Positions 33,013-42,231 of a stretch of 64,000 nucleotides of DNA are shown here, piece after piece. The notes beneath the pieces are model-generated. The model was not told where the DNA came from. It searched no databases and worked only from the letters and a program-made list of their open reading frames with translations. A program made the translations under genes and the position numbers. The stretch covers positions 60,422 through 124,421 of the forward strand of contig CANRBX010000002.1 in the NCBI GenBank assembly GCA_947628955.1. Reading direction: 5' to 3'. Numbering within the stretch: the first letter of the stretch is position 1; every line of letters begins with the position of its first letter. The stretch comes from an uncultured Lachnospiraceae bacterium (GTDB taxonomy: Bacteria > Bacillota > Clostridia > Lachnospirales > Lachnospiraceae).

Positions 33013-35247
33013 TCAGGAAACCTGTATCTCCAGCTCGCCCGCAGGCGGATACAGCCTCCCTCCGGCTGCGCGGATGTCAGACGGAACCGGCTCGTAAGCC
33101 TTCCAGACGCCCGGGCGCTCCGGGCGGACCCCGAGGATGTAGGCGCCGTACAGGTAGACTGGCACGCTGCTCCACGCGTGGCAGAGGCTCCCGGCACGGT
33201 CAAAGTCCTCCGCGCCCTGATCCGTCTCCCAGAACGTCGTCGCTCCCTGGTACAGCATCGCGCCCCAGCGTCCGGCCACCTCTTCAAAGACGGACGGGCC
33301 GTACTTTTCCGGCTGCTGCAGGAGCGCCTCGTATTTGAAAATGCTCGCAGACATGCTGACCGGCACGAAGGCTCCGGACGCAAGCTTCCCGCGCAGGGTC
33401 TCCTGCCTGCCGGCAGGGACTGCGCCCGCATACAGGGCAAGTGCCTGCACGAGCTCCGCATACTGGACCTGCTGTCCCTCCCTCAGGTAGGAGGCGTAAG
33501 CCCCCTCCTGCCGGTTCCAGAACTGCTCCAGGCCGTCCGTCAGCTCCCGCATCTCCTGTGCCAGGCCCTCCGGCTCTCTCCCGAGGTAGCCGCAAAGCAT
33601 CCTAATCCGGTCAAGCGCGAGCAGGTAGAACAGCTGCAGGGGCGCCTCCGCCGACGGGGGCAGCCACTCGGTCCGCTCGATCGGGGTTGCCTCCAGAAGG
33701 GGCCTCCACTCATAAAAATTCCAGTACTGCGGTTCCCGGAAGTTCCAGACCAGGCCGTCCCGGACATACGCATGCAGCGTTCTGAGGATGCGCGCCGCCA
33801 CGGGCAGCATCTCCTCTCCGAAGGCCAGGTCGCCGCTGTAGCGGCAGTATTCCTCCAGCTCTATGATAAACATGAGGGAAAACGACGGGATATTGACGCT
33901 GAGCCGCGCGGGCGCGCAGAGCTCCAGCAGTCCGTCCTTTCTCTGCGACAGCGCAAGCAGCCTCAGGCTCGCCTTCGGCTGTACGAACTCTCCGAACGCG
34001 TAGTAGCCGAACAGCATCTGGTTGCGCGCGTCAAAAGCATACAGCGCCTGCTCCCGCCACGGGCAGTCCTCATAGTGCTCGTGCACGCAGCAGCGCAGCG
34101 TGCGCTTTGCGACCTCGTAGATCCGGCTGTGCAGGTGGTCGCTGCACCAGAACTGCGCGTCCGCGCGCATCGGATATGTAACCGGGATCAGCCCCGCATA
34201 GTACACCGTCACCTCGCGGCTGTGGATCAGCAGCTGCAGATAGCGGCCCCCAAGGCGGTGGAACCGGTGCGTGAAGCACTGCCTCCTGCTCTGCGCCTCC
34301 CAGCGGAAGGTGAAATGCCGGCCGCCGACGTCCGTGCGCAGGCGCAGGTCGTCCAGATGCTCCCCATAGCTCACGTCAACATGCGCAGGAAAATCACAGA
34401 CCATGTCCAGCTCCAGATAGCCGACCGTCTCCTCCTTCAGGTCGAACAGAAGGTAGATCCCGTCCCCCTCCTTTGCAGAGAGAGAAAGCCCTTCCTCCGA
34501 GGGGAAGCGGGTCTCCGGCCTAGCGCTCTCCTGGTCCGGCCCGACCGAAAAGCCCTCCCGGTCTTTTGAAAGGCTGTCCGCCTCCGGCCGCGAGAGCATG
34601 GAGCTCAGCTCCCGAAAATGCAGCCCCGCATACTGCGCCAGCGCCGAGACATGATTCGTAAAGATCCCCTGCGAGAGCAGCCTGGCCGGGACGCGCGCCC
34701 CGGTCTCGAGCTCCGGGATCGGGCGCAGGATCAGCTCGCACTGCTTGTCCACAGGCACAGCGTCCTGCCAGACATCCTTTTTCGGGTTCTCATAGATGAA
34801 GCCGCAGCCGAGCTGCGGGGTCAGAAGGCGCACCGGCCCGCTCCGGTAGCCGCTCATCCTGCCGGCCCCGGTCTTCCTGCCGCTCGCACACAGCAGCTGC
34901 CCGTCCTGCCACAGCTCAAACCTCAGGCCCGGCTGCTCTCTGCGCGTGACAGAAGTGTCCGCCCCGACATACAGCACCTGGATCAGCAGCTCGTTCTCCC
35001 GCGCGTCCGCCGGCGGCGCAAGGTCTATCACCTGTACGGATTTGTAAAACGGAAAATCTGTATACTGGGTCGACGGCAGGTACTGCCCGTTCAGGAACGC
35101 AGCGTACTGCCCCTCCGCACTGATGTGAAGCTTCATCGGCCGTCCTGCCAGCGGAACGAAGTGCTGCCGGAACTGCAGATAGCAGTTTACCTCCGGGACA
35201 TCCTCAAGCCATATCCAGCAGGAAGCATTCGAAAACAGTTCTTTCAA
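33013..35247 (-). CDS. GH78-type alpha-L-rhamnosidase, TTG start
   Basis: A 744-residue cytosolic glycoside hydrolase. The N-terminal beta-sandwich part (about 1-180) is followed by an (alpha/alpha)6 barrel. HEHYEDCPWREQALYAFDARNQ contains the acidic residues typical of GH78 (DCPxRE), and FWETDQGAEDFDRAGSLCHAWSSVPVYLYGAYILGV is the characteristic C-terminal signature with WE and CHAW. The start codon is TTG with GGGGG eight bases upstream. It is the first gene of the operon that continues with the binding protein and permeases, divergent from the AraC gene at 35497. An insert-like Asp/Ser-rich segment lies near residues 222-255. Confidence 0.82.
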   Translation of the reverse strand: MKELFSNASCWIWLEDVPEVNCYLQFRQHFVPLAGRPMKLHISAEGQYAAFLNGQYLPSTQYTDFPFYKSVQVIDLAPPADARENELLIQVLYVGADTSVTRREQPGLRFELWQDGQLLCASGRKTGAGRMSGYRSGPVRLLTPQLGCGFIYENPKKDVWQDAVPVDKQCELILRPIPELETGARVPARLLSQGIFTNHVSALAQYAGLHFRELSSMLSRPEADSLSKDREGFSVGPDQESARPETRFPSEEGLSLSAKEGDGIYLLFDLKEETVGYLELDMVCDFPAHVDVSYGEHLDDLRLRTDVGGRHFTFRWEAQSRRQCFTHRFHRLGGRYLQLLIHSREVTVYYAGLIPVTYPMRADAQFWCSDHLHSRIYEVAKRTLRCCVHEHYEDCPWREQALYAFDARNQMLFGYYAFGEFVQPKASLRLLALSQRKDGLLELCAPARLSVNIPSFSLMFIIELEEYCRYSGDLAFGEEMLPVAARILRTLHAYVRDGLVWNFREPQYWNFYEWRPLLEATPIERTEWLPPSAEAPLQLFYLLALDRIRMLCGYLGREPEGLAQEMRELTDGLEQFWNRQEGAYASYLREGQQVQYAELVQALALYAGAVPAGRQETLRGKLASGAFVPVSMSASIFKYEALLQQPEKYGPSVFEEVAGRWGAMLYQGATTFWETDQGAEDFDRAGSLCHAWSSVPVYLYGAYILGVRPERPGVWKAYEPVPSDIRAAGGRLYPPAGELEIQVS

Positions 35248-35384
35248 AAATCAATCCCCCGATTTGTCTGTTTATTGCAAAATTTAGTCTGTCTTTGCAT
35301 CTTTTATGTATAATTTAGCATGAATTAGATATGCATTAAAGGTTCTATTTTGATATTTTTTGAGAAAAAATGTCCTCTCTTGCA

Positions 35385-35413
35385 TTGTAAAATACATTTC
35401 GATTTGTTATAAT
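35385..35413 (+). promoter_or_regulatory. Promoter of the AraC gene
   Basis: TTGTAA (35385-35390), a 17-bp spacer and TATAAT (35408-35413). The transcript would start near 35420 and have a leader of about 77 bases. The rest of the 249-bp divergent gap is AT-rich and should hold the rhamnosidase promoter and the AraC site, but I see no convincing hexamers for it. Confidence 0.7.
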
Positions 35414-35496
35414 GAAAACACAGAATAACTTCCGTAATGTGTCTGATCAATGCGATTATGACTGAAATGTTTCCAGACAGAAAGCTGAGGTTGTCT

Positions 35497-36378
35497 ATGA
35501 TAAGCAAGAGTATCCTGGAAGAACTGAGACGTGAAAAAGAAAAAAAGACAGATGAGCCGCAGCGGGACGAACTCATCACGCTGTGGGCCGGATGCGCCCC
35601 GGCAGACTCACCGGCGGAACTGCGGAATTATATTGAGATGATCTACGGATGCTCCGGACAGATCGTCTGCCCGGTCGGCGACGCCTCCCTGCGGCTATAC
35701 AGGGGCGAGCTCCTGTTCCTCGGCCCGGGCTCCCGGCAGGCTGCCTACGAAGCTGACACTGATTCCGCCGCGGTCAGCTTTTTTATCGCGCCGGAATTTT
35801 TCAGCCAGATCCTCTCCCTCCGGAACGACACCCGGTCGGCGCTGCATCTGTTTCTCACCGGCTGTCTGTACGGTCAGGGCGCCGGTCCCGGATATCTCTA
35901 TTTCCAGACCTCCGGCAGCACGCAGATCCGGAACCTGGCCGAGAACCTGCTGCTCACCCTGCTCCATCCGTCGCCGAACTGCCAGAAGATCGCCCAGATG
36001 ACGCTGTCGCTTCTGTTTCTGGAGCTTTTTGAGTATTCAGATGTTTTCAGTCACGACAGGCGGGAGCATCTGATCTCACAGGTATCTCACTACATCGACG
36101 ACAATTACACCACCGCGACGCTTTCCGGCGCGGCCCGCCTGCTCAACTATGATATCAGCATTCTCTCCCGGGAGATCCGCAGACAGACCGGGAAAACCTT
36201 CACCGAGCTGCTCCAGAAGAAGCGCATGGTTCAGGCTTCCACACTCCTGCGCACCACCGCCCTCACGGTGGACGAGGTCTCGCGGGCAGTCGGATACGAG
36301 AACATCAGCTATTTCCACCGGCTTTTCCGCGCATCCTTCGGGATGACGCCGCGGCAGTACCGCGCCGCCGGGGCATAA
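35497..36378 (+). CDS. AraC-family transcriptional regulator
   Basis: A 293-residue regulator with an N-terminal cupin-like sensing part (about residues 25-140: the LRLYRGELLFLGPGSRQAAYE segment) and a C-terminal AraC domain with two helix-turn-helix units, ATLSGAARLLNYDISILSREIRRQTG and LTVDEVSRAVGYENISYFHRLFRASFGMTPRQYR. I chose ATG 35497, which has GAGG seven bases upstream. Earlier in-frame ATGs lack a ribosome site. It is divergent from the GH78 operon and is its probable activator. Confidence 0.9.
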   Translation: MISKSILEELRREKEKKTDEPQRDELITLWAGCAPADSPAELRNYIEMIYGCSGQIVCPVGDASLRLYRGELLFLGPGSRQAAYEADTDSAAVSFFIAPEFFSQILSLRNDTRSALHLFLTGCLYGQGAGPGYLYFQTSGSTQIRNLAENLLLTLLHPSPNCQKIAQMTLSLLFLELFEYSDVFSHDRREHLISQVSHYIDDNYTTATLSGAARLLNYDISILSREIRRQTGKTFTELLQKKRMVQASTLLRTTALTVDEVSRAVGYENISYFHRLFRASFGMTPRQYRAAGA

Positions 36379-36386
36379 TATTCCGG

Positions 36387-36494
36387 ACCGGCACCGAATC
36401 ACACTGTCAGGGCATAGCCCCACTCTCTGTACGTGTCAGAACCGGCACCCGAGTCACACCTCCGGGGCATGCCCCCGCCTTCTGCGCATGCCTG
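36387..36494. repeat. 54-bp tandem duplication, two units
   Basis: Two imperfect copies starting ACCGGCACC (36387 and 36441), each containing TCACAC and a hairpin of the form GGGGCATGCCCC or GGGCATAGCCCC. They fill the gap between the AraC stop and the hemB stop, so the hairpins may end both converging transcripts, but no T tract follows. Confidence 0.65.
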
Positions 36495-36516
36495 CTCCGG
36501 CACATCTTCTTCCGGC

Positions 36517-37500
36517 TCAGCCGATTTTCCCCTCAGCGATAAAGTGCGCGATCTCCGGCGCATAGTAGGTCAGGTAAATATCACAGCCTGCGCGGAACGC
36601 CGACGCCGCCGTCTCGCAGATGATCTTCTCTTCATCGATATATCCGAGCCTTGCGCCCGCCTTGATCATCGCGTACTCTCCGCTGACGCTGTAGGACGCC
36701 ACCGGAACATGCACGGCCTCTTTGATCTTCGCGACCATATCCAGATAGGACATCGCCGGCTTCACCATGATGATGTCCGCTCCCTCCTGCACGTCGAGCA
36801 GAGCCTCCTTTATCCCCTCGCGGCTGTTGTGATAGTCCATCTGATAGCTTCTGCGGTCTCCGAAGGCCGGCGCAGACCCCGCCGCGTCGCGGAACGGCCC
36901 GTAAAACGCGGACGCATATTTCACCGCGTACGACATGATCGGCGTGCTGATGTAGCCGCCGGCATCGAGCTGATCGCGGATCGCCGCGACCCTCCCGTCC
37001 ATCATGTCGGACGGGGCCACCATATCCGCGCCGGCCTGCACATGGGAAAGCGCGGTCCTGGCAAGCAGCGCAAGCGTCCTGTCATTGTCCACCTCATGTC
37101 CGCACAGCACGCCACAGTGGCCGTGCGAGGTGTACTCGCACATGCAGACATCCGTGATCAGATACAGCTCCGGAAAATCTCTGCGTGCCCGCGCGACCGC
37201 CTTCTGTATGATCCCGTCCTCCGCGTAGGCGCCGCTTCCGGCCTCGTCCTTGTGGTCCGGGATCCCGAAGAACATCACGCTCGATACGCCCGCGTCCAGA
37301 AGCTCCTCCAGCTTCCGCCCCATCGTGTCCACACTGTAGCGGTACTGCCCGGGCATCGTCGGGATCTCCTCGGTGATGCCGCTTCCCTCCTTCACAAAGA
37401 TCGGAAAGATCAGCGAAGAAGCGTCCACGCGCGTTTCGCGCACCATTTTCCGCAGCATTTCGCCATAGCGAAGCCTTCTCGGCCTGATTCTCATATCCAT
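36517..37500 (-). CDS. hemB: Delta-aminolevulinic acid dehydratase (porphobilinogen synthase, HemB)
   Basis: A 327-residue enzyme that condenses two aminolevulinates to porphobilinogen. Zinc ligands are C119, C121 and C129 in DVCMCEYTSHGHCG, so it is the zinc-dependent type. APSDMMDGRV, the SYAVKYASAFYGPFRDA lysine region and MVKPAMSYLD with the Schiff-base lysine are all present. GGAGG precedes the ATG. It is the last gene of a minus-strand tetrapyrrole operon with hemC and cobA-hemD. Confidence 0.97.
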   Translation of the reverse strand: MDMRIRPRRLRYGEMLRKMVRETRVDASSLIFPIFVKEGSGITEEIPTMPGQYRYSVDTMGRKLEELLDAGVSSVMFFGIPDHKDEAGSGAYAEDGIIQKAVARARRDFPELYLITDVCMCEYTSHGHCGVLCGHEVDNDRTLALLARTALSHVQAGADMVAPSDMMDGRVAAIRDQLDAGGYISTPIMSYAVKYASAFYGPFRDAAGSAPAFGDRRSYQMDYHNSREGIKEALLDVQEGADIIMVKPAMSYLDMVAKIKEAVHVPVASYSVSGEYAMIKAGARLGYIDEEKIICETAASAFRAGCDIYLTYYAPEIAHFIAEGKIG

Positions 37501-37514
37501 CCTGCCGTCCTCCC

Positions 37515-37766
37515 TCAGCCCTTCAGCCCGCGCGCCTGGCGGTCCATATCCTCGACGACAATGTCATAGATCTCCCCGAGCGTGGAGCAGTACTCCAGAA
37601 CCTTCCACGGCTCATTTGTGTGGAAATGAATCTTGATCAGATCCTCATCCCCGACCGCCAGCAGGCAGTCTCCCCGGAAGTGCTCCGTAAAATATTCGCT
37701 GATCTCATCCTCGTCAAGATTTTCCCCCTCGATCAGCAGCTGCGTGTCATACCTGAATTCCAGCAT
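37515..37766 (-). CDS. Small protein resembling the C-terminal piece of the FakA/DAK-phosphatase family
   Basis: An 83-residue protein. GDCLLAVGDEDLIKIHFHTNEPWKVLEYCSTLGEIYDIVVEDMDRQ matches the end of FakA/YloV-type fatty-acid kinase C-terminal domains, in which the H-x-HTN motif is conserved. Stand-alone versions are sometimes named kinase to dihydroxyacetone kinase. The ATG has GGAGG upstream. It lies between cobA-hemD and hemB in the same direction, 14 bp from hemB. A function in tetrapyrrole synthesis is not known. Confidence 0.72.
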   Translation of the reverse strand: MLEFRYDTQLLIEGENLDEDEISEYFTEHFRGDCLLAVGDEDLIKIHFHTNEPWKVLEYCSTLGEIYDIVVEDMDRQARGLKG

Positions 37767-37805
37767 TGTCCTTTCCTCCTGTTTCCCCAGATCAGATTCT
37801 GTCTG

Positions 37806-39410
37806 TTATCTATTGAAATGGTTCCCATTCCCGGTGCTTCTGTGAAGCTCTGTCACGCACTCGATCAGGCTGTCGGCCGTCGCCTTTTCCGATACCCAGG
37901 TCTGCATGCCGAGCGCGGCTGCCGCCTCGCGTGTCTGACTCCCGATGCAGACAGCCTTTATCCGCGTAAAGTCGATGTCCCCGGCCGACGCGGCGAAGCC
38001 GCGGACCGTCGAAGCGCTTGTAAACAGCACGTAGTCCAGATCCCCCGCCTGCAGCTCGTCCCTCAGGCGGGCCGGATCATCCGATCCGCAGACCGTATCG
38101 TAGAGCGCAGCATCGTCCACGTGCAGCCCGCGCCGGGCCTCCAGCAGGCAGTCCGTCAGGGCGCGGTTCCCGGCTGACGCCCTGGGGATCAGGATACGGT
38201 CTCCTGCGTTACAGGCCTCCGCAAGGGCCCTGCCCAGATGCGCCCCGTCATATGTCCCGGGAACCAGATCCGCATACAGGCCATGCTTTTCCAGCTCCTC
38301 CGCCGTACCGCTCCCGATCACCGCGATCCTGATCTGTCCCAGTTTCCGCACATCCAGTCTCTGCTCCCTCAGTTCTTCAAAAAAGAACCGCACTCCGATC
38401 CGGCTTGTAAATACAAGCCACTGATAGGAATCCAGATGTGCCAGAGCCTCCTGCAGCCTGCGGTTCTTTGGGATCCTCCGCACCGCTGCGGTCGGCAGCC
38501 CGAGAACCTCCGCTCCGAGCTCCCTCAGCTTTTCCGCGGTTTCGCCTGCCACCTCCCGCGGACGCGTCAGAAGGATCCGCGCGCCGGCAAGCGGAAGCCT
38601 GTCGTACCACGCGAACTGGTCCGCAAGCGCGCAGACCTCCCCGACCACGATGACCGCCGGCGTCTTCGCGCCTCCGCGCCGCTTCACCTCGGCTTCCAGG
38701 CTCTCCACAGAAGCCGTGATCCTGCGCTGGCGCGCCGTCGTTCCGCGCATCAGAAGCGCGGCCGGCATATCCGGCCGCATGCCGGCTTCCAGCAGCCCCC
38801 TGCAGAGACCGCCAAGCGAGGCCGCGCCCATCAGGAACACCAGCGTCCCTCCCAGGCGGACCAGCGCCTCAAAATCAATATCCGGCGCCCCGTCAGAGCG
38901 CCTGTGTCCCGTGATGATATGCACCGATGAGCAGTAGTCCCGGTGTGTCACCGGGATTCCCTGATAGGCCGGCACGGCGATCGCCGATGTCACTCCCGGC
39001 ACTACCTCAAACGGCACTCCGGCCTTCACGAGCTCTTCAGCCTCCTCGCCGCCGCGCCCGAACAGGAACGGATCTCCGCCCTTCAGCCTCACCACACGCC
39101 TGCCCTCAAGCGCCTTTCGCACCAGCAGCGCGCTGATCTCCTCCTGCGGCATGGTATGGCGGCCGGAGCGCTTGCCGACATTGACTGCCTCCGCGTGTTC
39201 CGGGATCATCTGCAGGATCCCCGGCCCGACGAGCGCATCGTACACTACGACCTCCGCGCGCTCCAGCGCCTGTTTTCCCTTCAGTGTCAGCAGTCCCGGG
39301 TCTGAGGGGCCCGCCCCCACCAGCCAGACTCTGCCCGCACATCCGGCGCTCCCCGCCACAGCCTTCTTTTCCATCCCGCCTGATCTGTTCCCGTCCATTC
39401 CAGTCTCCAT
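37806..39410 (-). CDS. cobA-hemD: Fusion of uroporphyrinogen-III C-methyltransferase (CobA) and uroporphyrinogen-III synthase (HemD)
   Basis: A 534-residue bifunctional protein. The N-terminal methylase (about 25-265) has VWLVGAGPSDPGLLTLKGKQAL, VYDALV, RLKGGDPFLFGRGGEEAEEL and PVTHRDYCSSVHIITGH. The C-terminal part (about 280-530) is HemD with ILLTRPREVAGETAEKLRELGAEVLGLP, WLVFTSRIGVRFFF and VLFTSASTVRGFA. HemD closes the ring of hydroxymethylbilane to uroporphyrinogen III, and CobA methylates C2 and C7 to give precorrin-2. I chose ATG 39410 (GAGGGG upstream). The open frame is longer, but that part has no similarity. The next in-frame ATG at 39398 is an alternative. Confidence 0.94.
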   Translation of the reverse strand: METGMDGNRSGGMEKKAVAGSAGCAGRVWLVGAGPSDPGLLTLKGKQALERAEVVVYDALVGPGILQMIPEHAEAVNVGKRSGRHTMPQEEISALLVRKALEGRRVVRLKGGDPFLFGRGGEEAEELVKAGVPFEVVPGVTSAIAVPAYQGIPVTHRDYCSSVHIITGHRRSDGAPDIDFEALVRLGGTLVFLMGAASLGGLCRGLLEAGMRPDMPAALLMRGTTARQRRITASVESLEAEVKRRGGAKTPAVIVVGEVCALADQFAWYDRLPLAGARILLTRPREVAGETAEKLRELGAEVLGLPTAAVRRIPKNRRLQEALAHLDSYQWLVFTSRIGVRFFFEELREQRLDVRKLGQIRIAVIGSGTAEELEKHGLYADLVPGTYDGAHLGRALAEACNAGDRILIPRASAGNRALTDCLLEARRGLHVDDAALYDTVCGSDDPARLRDELQAGDLDYVLFTSASTVRGFAASAGDIDFTRIKAVCIGSQTREAAAALGMQTWVSEKATADSLIECVTELHRSTGNGNHFNR

Positions 39411-39471
39411 TCCGCCGCCCCTCTCCGGCGCCGCAAATAGTAAAGAAAAACATCCTTTTATCCGCGCCGCT

Positions 39472-40377
39472 TCACCTGACGCCGGGCATATGGCCCGGCA
39501 GAAAGCTCTGCGCAAGTCTTCTTCCGGCTTCCTCCGGTTCTGCTGCAGAGCCTTCTTCGTGTCCTCTGCACACCCTTCCGGATGGCTCGTCGAAGTACCA
39601 CGCGCGCAGTGAAACGGTCTCTCCGTCCGATTCCGCAAACGCCGCAGCCGGCGTGCTGCAGTCCCCGCCGAGCTCCCGCACAAAGGCCCGCTCCGCGCGG
39701 GCGCACACCTCCGCCTTTTTGTCGGAGCAGGCCCGCAGGTACGAATAGTCCCTTCCGGCGCGTCCCTGCACCGCCAGGATCCCCTGGCCAGCCGCCGGGA
39801 TCATCTCCTCCGCTGTAAAATACCGGCTGATGCGGTGCTCCAGGCCCAGACGCTTCAGCCCCGCTGCCGCCAGGATCGTCGCGCTGTACTGCCCTTCATC
39901 CAGCTTTCTGAGCCTTGTCTGCACATTTCCGCGGATGAGCGCAAACTCTGCCTGTGGGTACAGCTCCCGGAACTGAAGCATCCTCCTGCGGCTCGAGCAG
40001 CCGACCGGCTTTGAGAAATCGATCTCCTGCGCATTCTCCGGGAGCACAAGCGCATCCCGCGCGTCCTCCCGCGCGGAATATGCGAGCAGCGGAAGCTCTT
40101 TTGGCAGCTCCATCGGCACATCCTTCAGGCTGTGCACAGACAGGTCCGTCCTCCCGTCCAGGAGCGCCGCGTCCAGCTCCTTCACAAACAGGCCCTTCCC
40201 GCCGATCTTTTCCAGAGCCCGGTTCAGAATCCTGTCCCCGGTCGTCTTCATAGCCGCGATCTCTGCCTCGAGATCCGGATTTTCCCTGAGGATCTGCGCC
40301 CGGATCAGCTCTGCCTGTATCATGGCCAGCCGGCTCTCCCGGCTTCCGATGATGATCTTTCTCTTTTCTCCGCCCAC
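39472..40377 (-). CDS. hemC: Porphobilinogen deaminase (hydroxymethylbilane synthase, HemC), GTG start
   Basis: A 301-residue enzyme that builds the linear tetrapyrrole. IIIGSRESRLAMIQAE, the active-site region KGLFVKELDAALLDGRTDLSVHSLKDVP and IRGNVQTRLRKLDEGQYSATILAAAGLKRLG are diagnostic. The cysteine that carries the dipyrromethane cofactor sits in LGGDCSTPAA. The start is GTG and its first base overlaps the stop of the upstream membrane protein (TAGTG). The order hemC, cobA-hemD, small protein, hemB forms a complete route from aminolevulinate to precorrin-2. Confidence 0.96.
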   Translation of the reverse strand: MGGEKRKIIIGSRESRLAMIQAELIRAQILRENPDLEAEIAAMKTTGDRILNRALEKIGGKGLFVKELDAALLDGRTDLSVHSLKDVPMELPKELPLLAYSAREDARDALVLPENAQEIDFSKPVGCSSRRRMLQFRELYPQAEFALIRGNVQTRLRKLDEGQYSATILAAAGLKRLGLEHRISRYFTAEEMIPAAGQGILAVQGRAGRDYSYLRACSDKKAEVCARAERAFVRELGGDCSTPAAAFAESDGETVSLRAWYFDEPSGRVCRGHEEGSAAEPEEAGRRLAQSFLPGHMPGVR

Positions 40378-41288
40378 TATTTTATCCTCTTTTTCCTGAC
40401 CTCTTCCTGCAGCTCAGTCAGCGCATCGCGGAAATGGCGCGAGGTCGCCGTCGGGTTGTTCCTGATCAGGCTTCTGCTGTAGTAATCCAGGCGGCTTCCG
40501 ATCTGGTCGCGGCGCTCTTTGAGGATTCCGAAGCGCTGTTTCAGAGTTTCAAGCTCATCACGGTATTTTCCAAGCGATGCCTTGCGGGTTTCCAGCTTTC
40601 CGACCACCGTCTCCAGGCGCTCAACCACATTCCGGACTCTCCCGCCAAGCTCCTCGCGCCGCTCCTGTACATCTCCCTGCGCAAAGGCCAGGATCGCATC
40701 CGCCCTGTGCTGCAGCACCTCGAGCTTCTCTCTCACTGCAGTCATGCCGGCAAGCACGCTGCGCAGCTCCATTGCCGCCTTGAAGGAAAGCGTCATATCG
40801 ACCGCCATCACAACGGTCACCGCGTACGTGACAGAGGAAAGCAGCAGCGCCGGCAGTTCGAGCACGAACCGCTCGATCGGCCTGTGTATGCCATACACGA
40901 GCAAAAGTGTCAGAGCGCCCCACGCCAGTGTCGATGTGAGGCAGATCTGGCCCTGAAAATTGAATTTTTTATTGCTGTAGTCCCAGTACCGCACCTTGAA
41001 CAGCGCTTCCATGCACACTCCCGTCACATACTCCAGCGCGGTCGCGGCCACGCATCCGGACAGATACACCAGAATCCAGTTATTCTCCACCGGAATGGAC
41101 ACAAACAGCATCAGCACCGCCCCGCTGCCGTAAAGCGGCAGAAACGGCCCGTGCAGGAAGCCCCGGTTCACGAAGCGTCTCTGGCTTACGGACACAACCG
41201 TGCTCTCAAAGATCCATCCGATGAAGCAGTAAATGTAAAAAAACAGCAGCCACTGTGTTACACTGTAATTAAAAACCGCATGACGCAT
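40377..41288 (-). CDS. CmpB-type putative ABC transporter permease (PF06541-like) with coiled-coil tail
   Basis: A 303-residue membrane protein. Five helices cover about residues 10-170. LFFYIYCFIGWIFESTVVSV and FLHGPFLPLYGSGAVLMLF are the usual signature of the family. Residues 180-303 are charged and heptad-rich, so probably a cytosolic coiled coil. The function is not established. It overlaps hemC by one base and starts the tetrapyrrole operon, which suggests co-expression rather than a known link. A role in cofactor transport is speculation. Confidence 0.82.
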   Translation of the reverse strand: MRHAVFNYSVTQWLLFFYIYCFIGWIFESTVVSVSQRRFVNRGFLHGPFLPLYGSGAVLMLFVSIPVENNWILVYLSGCVAATALEYVTGVCMEALFKVRYWDYSNKKFNFQGQICLTSTLAWGALTLLLVYGIHRPIERFVLELPALLLSSVTYAVTVVMAVDMTLSFKAAMELRSVLAGMTAVREKLEVLQHRADAILAFAQGDVQERREELGGRVRNVVERLETVVGKLETRKASLGKYRDELETLKQRFGILKERRDQIGSRLDYYSRSLIRNNPTATSRHFRDALTELQEEVRKKRIK

Positions 41289-41381
41289 TTCTCAGTTTCT
41301 CCCATATTTTCTGAATTTCACAACCACAGTCCCTGATCCGGCCTGCTTCCTCCCCGGCCGACCGGATACTCCGTCATCCGC

Positions 41382-41441
41382 GTGAAGAATGTACGCATTT
41401 TCTCCGCGGGAGTGAAGAATGTGCCCGTTTTCTCCGCGGGC
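41382..41441. repeat. 30-bp tandem duplication
   Basis: Two copies of GTGAAGAATGT...TTTTCTCCGCGGG (41382-41411 and 41412-41441) differing at four positions, in the 179-bp gap between an ABC permease stop and the CmpB-like gene. No gene is seen in this gap. Confidence 0.75.
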
Positions 41442-41467
41442 CGGACATGATAAATCCCGCAGCCCGG

Positions 41468-42226
41468 TCACACGCTCAGCTTCTTCTCCGCCATCCAGCC
41501 GGAGAACAGCAGCAGCGCCAGTGTGATCAGCGCCATCACCGCGATCCCGGCCCAGTAACAGAGCGTCCCGCTCTTTGGAGTGCCCATGCTGTAAACCCAT
41601 CCGACGATCCGGCCCATCGCCCAGTTCAGCAGAAGAAAGACGATAAACGCGATCACGCCGGCCAGCTTTGTCCGCGACAGGACGGTGCGGACGGAAATGA
41701 TCGCCGCAAACCCGGACGCGATCATGTTCACCCATGCGACAGCCGTCTGCACCAGCGCCATCACCAGATTTCCCCACTCGATCCGGACAGAGAACGCATG
41801 CTCCATGTACAGCCGCAGATAATTCAGCGCAGCTGCGAGTCCCTCGTTCGCCGTCATATAAGTCATGAAGCAGACTGCAAAAGCGCCCATAAACATCGCA
41901 AGCGTGAGAAAGATCTGGCAGACCGCGGCAAGCAGCTTGGCCCCTATGATCTGCCAGGCAGACTTCGGGAGCATGAACAGCATGTAGCTCTCCTTCGTGC
42001 GGATATCCCGGTTGAGCACCAGCAGGCTCTCGATCCCCACGTAAAGTGCGGAAAAGATTCCGGCGGTCATCAGAAACACCATGGCAGCCTCTGCCCAAAG
42101 CTCTTTGTCCAGAAGCATCCCGGCAACATAGACCACGGTCAGTATCAGCAGGATACACCCGATGATCAGCTTGGAGAACAGCTGCTTTCTCCACTCATAT
42201 TTGAATAATTTCAGCATCCTCTCCAC
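41468..42226 (-). CDS. ABC transporter membrane subunit (ABC-2 type)
   Basis: A 252-residue integral membrane protein with six predicted helices, starting MLKLFKYEWRKQLFSK, the usual cytosolic start of ABC-2 type export permeases. The LVLNRDIRTKESYMLFMLPKSAWQIIGAKLL segment is typical of this group. It lies five bases downstream of the ATPase gene, so the two form an exporter of unknown substrate. A second open frame over the same DNA is a shadow. Confidence 0.85.
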   Translation of the reverse strand: MERMLKLFKYEWRKQLFSKLIIGCILLILTVVYVAGMLLDKELWAEAAMVFLMTAGIFSALYVGIESLLVLNRDIRTKESYMLFMLPKSAWQIIGAKLLAAVCQIFLTLAMFMGAFAVCFMTYMTANEGLAAALNYLRLYMEHAFSVRIEWGNLVMALVQTAVAWVNMIASGFAAIISVRTVLSRTKLAGVIAFIVFLLLNWAMGRIVGWVYSMGTPKSGTLCYWAGIAVMALITLALLLFSGWMAEKKLSV

Positions 42227-42231
42227 TCCCT

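Noticed and set aside
39930..40000. Loss of the HemC cofactor cysteine
   Set aside because: The motif reads LGGDCSTP with one extra residue compared with LGGC, but the cysteine is present and the rest of the active site is intact.
41292..42194. A 300-codon open frame over the ABC permease
   Set aside because: It is an out-of-frame shadow of the 252-residue permease, which has clear helices and a good start beside the ATPase gene.
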